From assembly GCF_008710705.1 (NCBI RefSeq), contig NZ_VYRZ01000001.1:682001-746000 (forward strand): DNA of 64,000 bases. The letters are read 5' to 3'. Positions 54,274-62,874 of the stretch are shown in pieces. Position 1 is the first letter of the stretch, and every line of letters starts with the position of its first letter. This stretch comes from Microbacterium radiodurans. Lineage in GTDB: Bacteria > Actinomycetota > Actinomycetes > Actinomycetales > Microbacteriaceae. A model generated the notes under the pieces. The model was not told the DNA's origin. It worked only from the letters and a program-made list of their open reading frames with translations, and ran no database searches. The translations under genes and the position numbers were made by a program.

Positions 54274-54324
54274 TGTCCCGCTTTCTGCTGTCTGCGGTGG
54301 CCGAGAACAGCAGAAAGCGGGACA
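54274..54324 (-). terminator. Perfect 18-bp stem after rhaB
   Basis: TGTCCCGCTTTCTGCTGT (54274-54291) and its exact reverse complement (54307-54324) flank a 15-base loop that contains GGTGGC. It lies 15 bases past the rhaB stop and would end the rhamnose operon transcript. The length and perfection exceed a usual intrinsic terminator. Confidence 0.75.
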
Positions 54325-54339
54325 GCCGGCGGAGGGGGG

Positions 54340-55767
54340 TCAGGCGCGCGGCTCGTAGCGTCGGGGCGCGTGGGTGCGGGCGACGAGGTCGCGCAGCGAC
54401 TCGAGCGACCCCGACACGAACCCGGCGGCCCGGGCCTGCACGAGGACGTTGCCGAGGGCCGTCGCCTCGACCGGGCCTGCCAGCACCGGCATCCCCGACC
54501 GATCGGCGGTGCGCTGGCAGAGCAGCTCGTTGAGCGATCCGCCGCCCACGATGTGGATGCTGCGGACATCGACTCCGCCGATGCGCGCGGCGTCCGCGAC
54601 CGAGTCGGCGAAGGCCTGGGCGAGCGACTCGACGATCGACCGGGTGTACTCGGCCCGGGTCCGCGGGCGCGGCACGTCGTGCTCGTCGCACCAGGCGTCG
54701 ATGCGGGGCGTCATGTCGCCGGGGGCGAGGAAGCGCGGGTCGTTCACATCGAAGACGGGACCGTCGGCCTCCTCGGCCGCATCGAGCAGCGTCGGCAGGT
54801 CGATGCGGTGCCCTTCGCGTCGCTCCCACTGGCGCACGGCCTCGCTCAGCACCCACAGTCCCATGACGTTGTGCAGCAGCCGGATGCGGCCGTCGACACC
54901 GCCCTCGTTCGTGAAGTTCGCCTCCAGCGCCGCGCGGCCGAGCACGAGGTGCTCGACCTCGACGCCGACGAGACCCCAGGTTCCGCACGAGATGTAGGCC
55001 GCGGCATCCGCCTGCATCGGCACCGCCACGACCGCCGAGGCGGTGTCGTGCGAGCCGACCGCGGTGACCGGGGTGTCGTCCGACGCGCCGAGCGCGGCCG
55101 CGACCGACGGCCGCAGCGCGCCGAGCCGATCCCCGGGGGCGATCAGCGGAGGAAGGATGCCGCGCGGCAGCCCGAGCGACGAGACGAGTCCGTCGTCCCA
55201 TGCCGCCTGCAGCACCCGCAGCAGCCCCGTGGTCGAGGCGTTCGTCACCTCGGCGCGCGCGACGCCGGTCAGCCAGTACCCGATGAGGTCGGGGACGAGC
55301 AGGGCGGTGTCGGCGAACTCCAGGAGCTCGCGATCTTCGGCGGCGAGCTGGTAGAGCGTGTTGAACGGCAGGAACTGCAGTCCATTGCGCTCGAACAGCT
55401 CGGCGTGCGGCAGGCGCGCGTGGACGGTCTCGACGCCGCGTGCGGTCCGCTCGTCGCGGTAGTGGAACGGCTCGCCGAGCAGCCTGCCGCGCCGCAGCAG
55501 GCCGTAGTCGACCGCCCACGAGTCGACGCCGATCGAGGCGATCTCGGGTGACGCGCGGAACGCCTCGCGCAGTCCGTCCAGCACCGAGCCGTACATGCCG
55601 ACGAGATTCCAGTGCAGGCCGTCGCCGGCGACCACCGGATCGTTCGAGAACCGCGTGACGGTCGTCGTCTCGAGGGTGTCGGGACCGACGCGCCCGACGA
55701 TCACGCGTCCGCTCGTGGCCCCGAGGTCGACCGCCGCGACGGCTCCGGTTCCGACTCCGGCAGTCAC
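54340..55767 (-). CDS. rhaB: Rhamnulokinase
   Basis: 475 residues, FGGY carbohydrate kinase fold. AAVDLGATSGRVIVGRV is the N-terminal ATP-site strand, GVDSWAVDYGLL and FHYRDERTARGVE bind sugar as in rhamnulokinases, SHDTASAVVAVPM follows, and HIVGGGSLNELLCQRTAD is the C-terminal ATP motif. It phosphorylates L-rhamnulose. It is the last gene of the rhamnose operon, 115 bases after the aldolase, across GGGTGGG repeats. Start is GTG. Confidence 0.9.
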   Translation of the reverse strand: MTAGVGTGAVAAVDLGATSGRVIVGRVGPDTLETTTVTRFSNDPVVAGDGLHWNLVGMYGSVLDGLREAFRASPEIASIGVDSWAVDYGLLRRGRLLGEPFHYRDERTARGVETVHARLPHAELFERNGLQFLPFNTLYQLAAEDRELLEFADTALLVPDLIGYWLTGVARAEVTNASTTGLLRVLQAAWDDGLVSSLGLPRGILPPLIAPGDRLGALRPSVAAALGASDDTPVTAVGSHDTASAVVAVPMQADAAAYISCGTWGLVGVEVEHLVLGRAALEANFTNEGGVDGRIRLLHNVMGLWVLSEAVRQWERREGHRIDLPTLLDAAEEADGPVFDVNDPRFLAPGDMTPRIDAWCDEHDVPRPRTRAEYTRSIVESLAQAFADSVADAARIGGVDVRSIHIVGGGSLNELLCQRTADRSGMPVLAGPVEATALGNVLVQARAAGFVSGSLESLRDLVARTHAPRRYEPRA

Positions 55768-55785
55768 GTGGTCGACCCCGTCGAA

Positions 55786-55856
55786 CCCACCCGGTTCACC
55801 CGAGTCCCCCCGGAATCCGCGGTGGATGACGGGTGGGCTGGGCGATGACGGGTGGG
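55786..55856. repeat. GGGTGGG repeats between rhaB and the aldolase gene
   Basis: CCCACCCG (55786-55793) faces two direct copies of GATGACGGGTGGG (55825-55837 and 55844-55856), giving alternative hairpins. The GGGTGGG motif also fills the putA gap at 47160-47375. Confidence 0.75.
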
Positions 55857-55882
55857 GTCGGCGACGAGCCCGAGAGCCCGGT

Positions 55883-57919
55883 TCATCGCAGGAAGGCGGC
55901 GGCGACGCCGGAGTCGACGGGAATGTGCAGGCCCGTGGTGCGCGAGAGCTCGGGACCGGTCAGCACGTAGACCGCGTCGGCGACGTTCTCGGGGACGACC
56001 TCGCGCTTGAGGATCGTGCGGTTGGCGTAGAACTGGCCGAGGTCCTTCTCGTCGACGCCGTAGGTCGCGGCGCGGTTGGCGCCCCAGCCGGCGGCGAAGA
56101 TGCCCGATCCGCGGACGACGCCGTCGGGGTTGATGCCGTTGACGCGCACGCCGTGCTCGCCGAGCTCGACCGCGAGCAGGCGCACCTGGTGGGCCTGATC
56201 GGCCTTCGTCGCCGAGTACGCGATATTGTTCGGGCCCGCGAAGACGGAGTTCTTCGACGAGATGTAGATGACGTCGCCGCCCATCTTCTGCTCGATGAGC
56301 GCCTTCGCCGCGGCCTTGGAGACGAGGAACGAGCCCTTCGCCATGACGTCGTGCTGCAGGTCCCAGTCCTTCTCGGTGGTCTCCAGCAGCGGCTTCGACA
56401 GCGACAGGCCGGCGTTGTTGACGACGAGGTCGATGCCGCCGAAGGCCAGCAGCGTCGCGTCGATCGCGGCCTGGACGCCGTCGGCGTCGGCGACGTTCGC
56501 TGCGACGCCGATCGCGACGTCGGTGCCCCCGAGCTCGGCCGCTGCGGCCTGCGCCTTCTCGAGGTCGAGGTCGGCGACGACGACGCACGCGCCCTCGGCG
56601 GCGAGACGGGTCGCGATCGCCTTGCCGATGCCGGATGCCGCGCCCGTCACGAACGCGATGCGGCCCTGGTGCGTCTTGGGCTTCGGCATCCGCTGGAGCT
56701 TGGCCTCTTCGAGCGCCCAGTACTCGATGCGGAACTTCTCGGCGTCCGAGATGGGGGCGTAGGTCGAGAGCGCCTCGGCGCCGCGCATCACGTTGATCGC
56801 GTTGACGTAGAACTCCCCGGCGACCCGGGCCGTCTGCTTGTTGGCGCCGTAGGAGAACATGCCGACGCCCGGGACGAGGACGATGAGCGGGTCGGCGCCC
56901 CGGATCGCCGGCGACTCGGCGTCGGCGTGGGCGTCGTAGTACGCCTGGTAGTCGGCGCGGTACTCGGCGTGCAGCTCGTGCAGACGCGCGATCTGCTCGT
57001 CGACGGAGGCCGTGGCGGGGACGTCGAGGATGAGCGGCTTGACCTTCGTGCGGAGGAAATGGTCGGGGCAGCTCGTGCCGAGCGCGCCGAGGGCCGGAGC
57101 CTTCTCGGAGGCGAGGAAGTCGAGGACGACGTCGCTGTCGGTGTAGTGCCCGACCATCGGCTTGTCGGTCGAGGCGATGCCGCGGACGGTGGCGGCCAGG
57201 GCGGCGGCGCGAGCACGACGATCGGCCTCGGGAAGCGCTTCGAAGCCGGCGCGGACGCCGCCGAAGGGCGCCTCAGCGCCGTGCTGGTCGATGTAGGCCT
57301 CGGCGGTCTGGATGATCCACAGGCTGTTCGCCTCGGCCTCGTCGGAGGTGTCGCCCCACGCCGTGATGCCGTGTCCGCCGAGGATGCAGCCGATCGCTTG
57401 CGGGTTCTGCTTCTTGATCTCGGCGATGTCGAGGCCGAGCTGGAAGCCGGGGCGTCGCCAGGGCACCCAGACGACCTTCTCGCCGAAGATCGTGGGGGTG
57501 AGCGCCTCGCCGTCGGCGGCGGTCGCGATGGCGATGCCGGCGTCGGGATGCAGGTGGTCGACGTGGGCCGCGTCGACGAGGCCGTGCATGGCCGTGTCGA
57601 TCGAGGGGGCTGCGCCGCCCTTGCCGTGCAGGCAGTAGTCGAAGGCCGCGACCATCTCGTCCTCGCGGTCGACACCGGGGTAGACGTCGACGAGCGCTCG
57701 CATGCGGTCGAGGCGCAGCACCGCGAGGCCCGACTCGGTCAGCGTGCCGAGGTCGCCGCCCGATCCCTTGACCCACAGCAGCTCGACCGGCTCGCCCGTG
57801 ACGGGGTCGGTGTCGACGCCCTTCGCGGAGGTGTTGCCGCCGGCGTAGTTGGTGTTCTTCGGGTCGGCCCCGAGGCGGTTGCTGCGCGCGATCAGGTCGG
57901 CGGCGGTCGAGGTGGTCAT
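55883..57919 (-). CDS. Bifunctional rhamnulose-1-phosphate aldolase / lactaldehyde dehydrogenase (RhaEW type)
   Basis: 678 residues. The N-terminal class II aldolase (about 1-400) shows TNYAGGNTSAKG, LLWVKGSGGDLGTL, HVDHLHPDAGIAIA (metal histidines) and LGGHGITAWGDTSDEAEA. The C-terminal short-chain dehydrogenase (about 420-678) has TGAASGIGKAIATRLA, VVNNAGLSLS, SSKNSVFAG and AYSATKADQ (YxxxK). RhaEW fusions split rhamnulose-1-phosphate into DHAP and lactaldehyde and oxidise the latter to lactate. AAGGAGAACC precedes the ATG at 57919. It follows the esterase gene by 23 bases. Confidence 0.92.
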   Translation of the reverse strand: MTTSTAADLIARSNRLGADPKNTNYAGGNTSAKGVDTDPVTGEPVELLWVKGSGGDLGTLTESGLAVLRLDRMRALVDVYPGVDREDEMVAAFDYCLHGKGGAAPSIDTAMHGLVDAAHVDHLHPDAGIAIATAADGEALTPTIFGEKVVWVPWRRPGFQLGLDIAEIKKQNPQAIGCILGGHGITAWGDTSDEAEANSLWIIQTAEAYIDQHGAEAPFGGVRAGFEALPEADRRARAAALAATVRGIASTDKPMVGHYTDSDVVLDFLASEKAPALGALGTSCPDHFLRTKVKPLILDVPATASVDEQIARLHELHAEYRADYQAYYDAHADAESPAIRGADPLIVLVPGVGMFSYGANKQTARVAGEFYVNAINVMRGAEALSTYAPISDAEKFRIEYWALEEAKLQRMPKPKTHQGRIAFVTGAASGIGKAIATRLAAEGACVVVADLDLEKAQAAAAELGGTDVAIGVAANVADADGVQAAIDATLLAFGGIDLVVNNAGLSLSKPLLETTEKDWDLQHDVMAKGSFLVSKAAAKALIEQKMGGDVIYISSKNSVFAGPNNIAYSATKADQAHQVRLLAVELGEHGVRVNGINPDGVVRGSGIFAAGWGANRAATYGVDEKDLGQFYANRTILKREVVPENVADAVYVLTGPELSRTTGLHIPVDSGVAAAFLR

Positions 57920-57942
57920 GGTTCTCCTTGCGTAGAGGTTCG

Positions 57943-58779
57943 TCAGATCTGGGGCGCGGCGAGATGCGCCGCGATGCGCTCGATGGATGCCGCGGCCTGC
58001 GGCAGCTCGAACCGGTTCAGGTGTCCGTGCACGGTGCCGGGCTCGACCACGAGGTCGACCGCGCGTCCGGCCGCGCGCAGGTTCGCCGCGAACACCTCGG
58101 CCGACACGGTGAGCTCGTCGTGGTCGCCCGCGACGATGAGGGTCGGGGGGAACTGCGCGAGCTCGGCGATCGAGGCGAGACCCGGCACCGCGTCGATCGG
58201 CGCACCAACGACGTCGCCGCCGAGGTAGTTCTCGTACATCGCGCGGACGCTGTCGTACCCGAAGCCGTCGGCCTCCGGGCGGGCGTCGAGAGCGGCGCGC
58301 AGCCGCGGACCGGGCGCGGGCTGCAGGGCCAGCAGGGTCGGGTACGCCAGCACGACGGACCGCGGCAGCACCGCCGGGTCGTTCGCCGCGAGCAGCCGCA
58401 GCACGCTTCCCGCGGCGATGTTCGCCCCGGCGCTGGCCCCGCCGATCGCGAAGCGCTCGACGCCGAGCGAGGCCGCGGCATCCTGCGCCCACCGCCAGAC
58501 GCGGGCGACGTCGTCGAGGGCCGCGGGATACCGGTGCCCGGTCCGTGCCTCGGCGCGGCGGTGCCGCCAGTCCTCCGGCACGGGGGCCAGGCGGTAGTCG
58601 ACCGACACGACGGTCACGCCGCGCGCGGCGAGCTCGCGCGCCACCGTGTCGGCCTCGGGCATGTCGAGGTCGCCGTAGGCGAACCCGCCGCCGTGGAGCC
58701 AGACGAGGCCGGCGACCGACGGGCCGGTGGCGGGGTAGACCCGCGCCAGCCCGTCGGTCGCGGCGTACGGCTCGCTCAT
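57943..58779 (-). CDS. Alpha/beta hydrolase (HSL-type esterase) in the rhamnose operon
   Basis: 278 residues. VWLHGGGFAYGD carries the oxyanion-hole HGGG of the hormone-sensitive-lipase family, the nucleophile serine is in GGASAGANIA (GxSxG), the acid in VAGDHDELT, and the histidine in GTVHGHLNR. No signal peptide, so cytosolic. It overlaps the sugar transporter stop by four bases, tying it to rhamnose use. It may remove acyl groups from imported rhamnosides or hydrolyse a lactone; the sequence does not tell which. Confidence 0.83.
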   Translation of the reverse strand: MSEPYAATDGLARVYPATGPSVAGLVWLHGGGFAYGDLDMPEADTVARELAARGVTVVSVDYRLAPVPEDWRHRRAEARTGHRYPAALDDVARVWRWAQDAAASLGVERFAIGGASAGANIAAGSVLRLLAANDPAVLPRSVVLAYPTLLALQPAPGPRLRAALDARPEADGFGYDSVRAMYENYLGGDVVGAPIDAVPGLASIAELAQFPPTLIVAGDHDELTVSAEVFAANLRAAGRAVDLVVEPGTVHGHLNRFELPQAAASIERIAAHLAAPQI

Positions 58780-60125
58780 CGCGCTGCGGGCGAGGCGCCC
58801 GATTCCTCGGCGATCGTCGGAACGTGCCCGCCGTAGCGCTCGTGCTCGATCTCCTCGAGCGACTTGCCCTCGGTGCGCGGGGCCCAGATCGTGCCGATCA
58901 GCAGGGCGGCGACGAGAAGGCCGAGGATGATGACGCCCAGACCGCCGAGTCCGAGGCTCGTCAGCAGCGTCGGGAAGACGACGCTGAGGAGTCCCACCAT
59001 GACACGGGCGAGCATGAACAGCATGCCCTGCGCGCTCGCGCGGTAGCGGGTGGCGAAGAGCTCCGCGGTCCAGAGGCCGTAGAAGGCTTGCGCTCCGATG
59101 CCGGCCGAGATTCCCCACGTCACCGCGAAGAACAGCAGCGAGAAGAGGCCCGGCGGCGCGTAGATGAGCACGGCCCAGGCGACGATGCCGAGCGCGGCCC
59201 CGCCGAAGTAGAGCCACTTGCGCCGCACGCGGTCGCCGTAGCGCATGAACCCGAAGTAGGTGCCCGCCGCGGTGAGCGACCACACCAGCACCTGCAGCAG
59301 GTTCTGCTGCATGGGATCGTGCAGACCCGCGGCGTCGTACACCCGGGGCTGGAAGATGCCGGCCTGCCCGGCGACGGTGTTCCACAGGCCGTAGACGCCG
59401 ATGAGGAACGCGAGGGCCCCCCAGTTCTTCGGCTCGCGGAGCAGTCCGATGATGCCCGAGAAGAACGAGGGTCGGTTGCCGGCGGCGATGGCCGCCTCGC
59501 GCTCGGCCTTCCAGCGGCGCGACTCGGGGAGCCCGCGGCGCACCCACCACGTGACCGCCGCGATCACGAAGAGGTGGAAGAAGATCAGCCGCGACCCGAG
59601 CAGACCGAGCGGCCCGACGACGACGGCCAGGAGGAACCCGATCGCGGGACCGATCGACCACGCGAGCTGCGCGGTGCCGACGTGCGCCGCGCGGTGCTCG
59701 TTCGGCGCCTCCTCGGCGATGTACGTCCACGACGCCGGCACCCCCGCGCCGACGGCGATGCCCATGAGGATCACGCCGACGAGGAGGACCGTCAGGTTCG
59801 GCGAGAAGGTGACCGCCAGGGCCCCGATCATGAAGACGATCAGGTCGTAGGTGTAGATGAACTTGCGGCCGAGACGGTCGCAGAGCGGTCCGCCGATCGC
59901 GGCGCCGATGGCCGCGCCGAACGCGTTGGCCGACAGGGCCGCGACGACGCCGACGACCGCGTCGTCGAAGCCGAACGCCTCCTGCCAGAGCGACAGGCTC
60001 GTGGCCAGGGCGATGATCGCGCCCGCCTCGATGTAGTTCGACATCGCGACGGCGATCGTCGCCTTCCATGCCGAGAGCGGACGACGACCCGTCGCGGTGC
60101 TCGAGTTCGCGGTGTTCGAGCTCAT
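58776..60125 (-). CDS. MFS sugar transporter (probable rhamnose uptake)
   Basis: 449 residues, 12 hydrophobic segments. GGPLCDRLGRKFIYTYDL is MFS motif A, GVPASWTYIAEEAPNEHRA and RRGLPESRRWKAERE are the sugar-porter motifs, and ELFATRYRASAQGM repeats them in the second half. EGKSLEEIEHERYG closes the chain as in sugar porters. It overlaps rhaI by four bases and is the only transporter of the operon. Confidence 0.88.
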   Translation of the reverse strand: MSSNTANSSTATGRRPLSAWKATIAVAMSNYIEAGAIIALATSLSLWQEAFGFDDAVVGVVAALSANAFGAAIGAAIGGPLCDRLGRKFIYTYDLIVFMIGALAVTFSPNLTVLLVGVILMGIAVGAGVPASWTYIAEEAPNEHRAAHVGTAQLAWSIGPAIGFLLAVVVGPLGLLGSRLIFFHLFVIAAVTWWVRRGLPESRRWKAEREAAIAAGNRPSFFSGIIGLLREPKNWGALAFLIGVYGLWNTVAGQAGIFQPRVYDAAGLHDPMQQNLLQVLVWSLTAAGTYFGFMRYGDRVRRKWLYFGGAALGIVAWAVLIYAPPGLFSLLFFAVTWGISAGIGAQAFYGLWTAELFATRYRASAQGMLFMLARVMVGLLSVVFPTLLTSLGLGGLGVIILGLLVAALLIGTIWAPRTEGKSLEEIEHERYGGHVPTIAEESGASPAAR

Positions 60126-61288
60126 GCCCCCCACCCGGCCTGGGTGCCGCCGACGCGTTCGGACTCGATCTTCTCCTGGTAGCCGGATGCCGCGAATGCG
60201 GCCATCGGGTCGGCGGGGAGCCCCCGCGACTCGCGCCACTCGGCCAGCGCGGGGCGGACGTCGGTGTAGAACGCGTCCATGAACACCGCCTGCGCCCCGA
60301 GCACGTCGTTCGCCGACTGCGCCGCAGACAGGGCGGCGTGGTCGATGAGGAGCGCGCGCGCCGTCATCTCCTGCACGTTCAGCACCGAACGGATCTGACC
60401 GGGGATCTTCGCCTCGATGTTGTGGCACTGGTCGAGCATGAACGCCACATCGGGGTTGTTCAGGCCGCCGCCGCGGATGACCTCGACGAGGATGCGGAAC
60501 AGCTGGAACGGGTCGGCTGCGCCCACGATGAGGTCGTCGTCGGCGTAGAAGCGGGAGTTGAAGTCGAACGAGCCGAGCTTGCCGAGGCGCAGCAGCTGCA
60601 TGACGATGAACTCGATGTTCGTGCCGGGTGCGTGGTGGCCGGTGTCGAGGCAGACCATCGCGCGCTCGCCGAGCGTCGCGACCTGGGCGTACGACGTCCC
60701 CCAGTCGGGAACGTCGGTGTGGTAGAACGACGGCTCGAAGAACTTGTACTCGAGCACGAGGCGCTGCTCGCCCGTGAGGCGCTCGTAGATCGTGCGGAGC
60801 GAGTCGTTCAGGCGGTCCTGGCGGGCGCGCATGTCGGTCTGCCCGGGGTAGTTCGACCCCTCGGCGAGCCAGATCTTCAGGTCGCGCGAGCCCGTGGCAT
60901 CCATCACGTCGATGCACTCGAGGTGGTGGTCGATGGCCTTGCGGCGGATGCGGTCGTCCTCGTGGGTGAGGGCGCCGAACTTGTAGTCCTCGTCCTGGAA
61001 GGTGTTCGAGTTGATCGTGCCGAGCGCGACACCGAGGTCCTCGGCGTGACGGCGCAGGGCGGCGTAGTCGTCGACCTTGTCCCACGGGATGTGCAGGGCG
61101 ACGCTCGGGGCGAGACCGGTCACGCGGTTGACCTCGGCCGCGTCGGCGACCTTCTCGAAGACGTCGCGCGGCGTGCCCTCGGTCGTCCAGACGCGGAAGC
61201 GCGTTCCGGAGTTGCCGAATGCCCAGCTGGGCAGCTCGATGCCCTGCTTCTCGAGCAGGGAGAAGTTGTCGGGGGTGAGTGCGCTCAC
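60122..61288 (-). CDS. rhaI: L-rhamnose isomerase (RhaI type)
   Basis: 388 residues, a xylose-isomerase-like TIM barrel. Metal- and sugar-binding stretches are LVLEYKFFEPSFYHTDVPDW, VCLDTGHHAPGTNIEFIV and GSFDFNSRFYADDDLIVGA. It belongs to the Pseudomonas stutzeri/Bacillus-type isomerases rather than E. coli RhaA. It turns L-rhamnose into L-rhamnulose. It overlaps both the mutarotase and the transporter genes by four bases. Confidence 0.92.
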   Translation of the reverse strand: MSALTPDNFSLLEKQGIELPSWAFGNSGTRFRVWTTEGTPRDVFEKVADAAEVNRVTGLAPSVALHIPWDKVDDYAALRRHAEDLGVALGTINSNTFQDEDYKFGALTHEDDRIRRKAIDHHLECIDVMDATGSRDLKIWLAEGSNYPGQTDMRARQDRLNDSLRTIYERLTGEQRLVLEYKFFEPSFYHTDVPDWGTSYAQVATLGERAMVCLDTGHHAPGTNIEFIVMQLLRLGKLGSFDFNSRFYADDDLIVGAADPFQLFRILVEVIRGGGLNNPDVAFMLDQCHNIEAKIPGQIRSVLNVQEMTARALLIDHAALSAAQSANDVLGAQAVFMDAFYTDVRPALAEWRESRGLPADPMAAFAASGYQEKIESERVGGTQAGWGA

Positions 61289-61671
61289 GATGCGTCGTCG
61301 CTTTCGTCGTCGGAGCCGGTCGCGGATGCCACCAGCTGGTCGTGCAGGTTGAAGACTTCGGTCAGGGGGGTGGCCGCCTGGTCGGGCCGGCCCGCGAGGC
61401 CGACGAAGAAGCGGCCCATCTCGGCCTCCCAGCGGGCGGCGACGGGCGAGGCGGCGAGGTACTCCTGCGCGGCCGCGTCGTCGTCGACCTCGTAGTAGCC
61501 GATGAGTAGGCCGCCCTCCGCGAGGAAGAGCGAATAGTTCCGCCGACCGGATGCTGCGATCTCGGCGAGCATGTCGGGCCAGACGGGGGAGTGCCGCTCG
61601 ATGTACTCGTCGAGGAGTTCGGGATGGACCTGCAGCTGGAAGCAGACGCGGGTCGGGGACGGGCTCGTCAT
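61285..61671 (-). CDS. rhaM: L-rhamnose mutarotase
   Basis: 128 residues. VCFQLQVHPELLDEYIERHS is the family start and PVWPDMLAEIAASGRRNYSL then FLAEGGLLIGYYEV the active-site strands with conserved His and Tyr; WEAEMGRFFVG is the C-terminal motif. It speeds exchange of the alpha and beta anomers so the isomerase gets its preferred form. First gene of the operon. Start at 61671 was chosen from family alignment; an earlier in-frame ATG would lie in the operator region. Confidence 0.92.
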   Translation of the reverse strand: MTSPSPTRVCFQLQVHPELLDEYIERHSPVWPDMLAEIAASGRRNYSLFLAEGGLLIGYYEVDDDAAAQEYLAASPVAARWEAEMGRFFVGLAGRPDQAATPLTEVFNLHDQLVASATGSDDESDDAS

Positions 61672-61708
61672 CGAGACTCCTGATTTTCGGTGAGGGTGCC
61701 GGTCGTTC

Positions 61709-61720
61709 TGAATCGTTTCA
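61709..61720. promoter_or_regulatory. LacI-type operator 1 (TGAATCGTTTCA)
   Basis: On the minus strand TGAAACGATTCA, close to the GalR/LacI consensus TGAAACGTTTCA. It lies just after the -10 box of the rhamnose operon, where a repressor would stop initiation. Confidence 0.75.
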
Positions 61721-61723
61721 TGG

Positions 61724-61752
61724 ATCGTAGCGCGTTCGAGCGACGACCTCAA
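61724..61752 (-). promoter_or_regulatory. Rhamnose operon promoter
   Basis: On the minus strand -35 TTGAGG (61747-61752) and -10 TACGAT (61724-61729) are separated by exactly 17 bases. This is the best consensus promoter in the window. Confidence 0.75.
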
Positions 61753-61754
61753 CC

Positions 61755-61768
61755 GGCAAGCGTTTACC
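61755..61768. promoter_or_regulatory. LacI-type operator 2 (GGCAAGCGTTTACC)
   Basis: An imperfect CG-centred palindrome (10 of 14 positions symmetric) just upstream of the -35. With operator 1 it brackets the promoter, and the two centres are about 47 bases apart. Confidence 0.55.
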
Positions 61769-61799
61769 GATGAAGGCCGTCACGGATGGGCGGGGGCGG

Positions 61800-61805
61800 T
61801 AGCGT
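61800..61805 (+). promoter_or_regulatory. Candidate -10 box (TAGCGT) of the rhamnose regulator gene
   Basis: TAGCGT lies 48 nt before the ATG at 61854. That ATG has an AGGAGG ribosome site, so this message is leadered. Confidence 0.35.
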
Positions 61806-61853
61806 TGAGCGCGCCGGTGCGCATCGAAGCCGCCCGCGAAGCAGGAGGATGGC

Positions 61854-62861
61854 ATGGCGGTGAGCGTTCGCGACGTGGCGGTCGCGGCATCCGTGTCGGT
61901 GGGGACCGTCTCGAACGTGCTGAACAACCCCGCCAAGGTGTCTCCCGAGATGGTCGTGCGGGTGCAGCAGGCGATCGCCGAGCTGGGGTTCGTGCGCAAC
62001 GACGCGGCGCGGCAGCTGCGAGCGGGGCGGAGCCGGAGCATCGGCCTCGTCGTCCTCGACATCTCGAACCCCTTCTTCGCCGAGGTGGCCCGCGGCGCCG
62101 AAGCCCGCGCTGCGGAGAGCGGCATGACCGTGCTCCTGAGCACGAGCGACGAGAAGCTCGAGCGGGAGGGCGCGCACCTCGAGCTGTTCCGGGAGCAGCG
62201 CGTGAACGGCGTGCTGGTCACCCCCGTGGGCGATGATCTCGCCCGGCTGCGCTCGCTCCAGGCCTCGGGCGTGCCGGTCGTGCTCGTCGACCGCGAGACC
62301 GATGACGACGCCTTCGCCTCGGTCGCCGTCGACGACGTCGAGGGCGGGTATCTGGCCGTGTCGCACCTGTTGTCGGCCGGGCGCCGGCGCATCGCGTTCG
62401 TGGGTGGACCGGCATCCCTGCGACAGGTCGCCGACCGGCTCGAGGGCGCGCGCCGCGCCGTGGCCGAGGTCGACGGTGCGACCCTCGTCGAGGTCGAGAT
62501 GCCCGCGCTGTCGGTGCTGAACGGCCGCGCCGCCGGCGAGGAGCTGCGCGGGCGCGCCGGTGCGGACGCCGTGGACGCGGTCTTCGCCGCCAACGACCTG
62601 CTCGCCGTCGGCCTGCTCCAGGGGCTGGCCGTGCTCGGAGGAGTCCGGGTTCCCGCAGACATGGCCCTCATCGGATACGACGACATCGACTTCGCCTCGG
62701 CGACCGTCGTGCCTCTCAGCTCGGTGCGCCAACCCGCGTACGAGATCGGCTTCCGGGCGGTCGACCTGCTGCTGCGCGGCCTCGACGCCCCGGACGGCGC
62801 TCATGAGCGCCGCGTGCGCTTCCGCCCCGAGCTCGTGGTGCGCGAGTCCACGACCGGTTGA
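61854..62861 (+). CDS. LacI-family transcriptional regulator (rhamnose operon)
   Basis: 335 residues. Helix-turn-helix VSVRDVAVAASVSVGTVSNV, hinge NDAARQLRAGRS, then the sugar-binding core IGLVVLDISNPFFAEVARGA, GRRRIAFVGGPASLRQ, DAVFAANDLLAVGLL and LIGYDDIDFASATVVPLSS. It is divergent from rhaM; both operators and both promoters lie in the 182-bp gap. Probably a repressor relieved by rhamnose or rhamnulose and perhaps autoregulated. Confidence 0.9.
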   Translation: MAVSVRDVAVAASVSVGTVSNVLNNPAKVSPEMVVRVQQAIAELGFVRNDAARQLRAGRSRSIGLVVLDISNPFFAEVARGAEARAAESGMTVLLSTSDEKLEREGAHLELFREQRVNGVLVTPVGDDLARLRSLQASGVPVVLVDRETDDDAFASVAVDDVEGGYLAVSHLLSAGRRRIAFVGGPASLRQVADRLEGARRAVAEVDGATLVEVEMPALSVLNGRAAGEELRGRAGADAVDAVFAANDLLAVGLLQGLAVLGGVRVPADMALIGYDDIDFASATVVPLSSVRQPAYEIGFRAVDLLLRGLDAPDGAHERRVRFRPELVVRESTTG

Positions 62862-62874
62862 GGGATCCGCGGGC

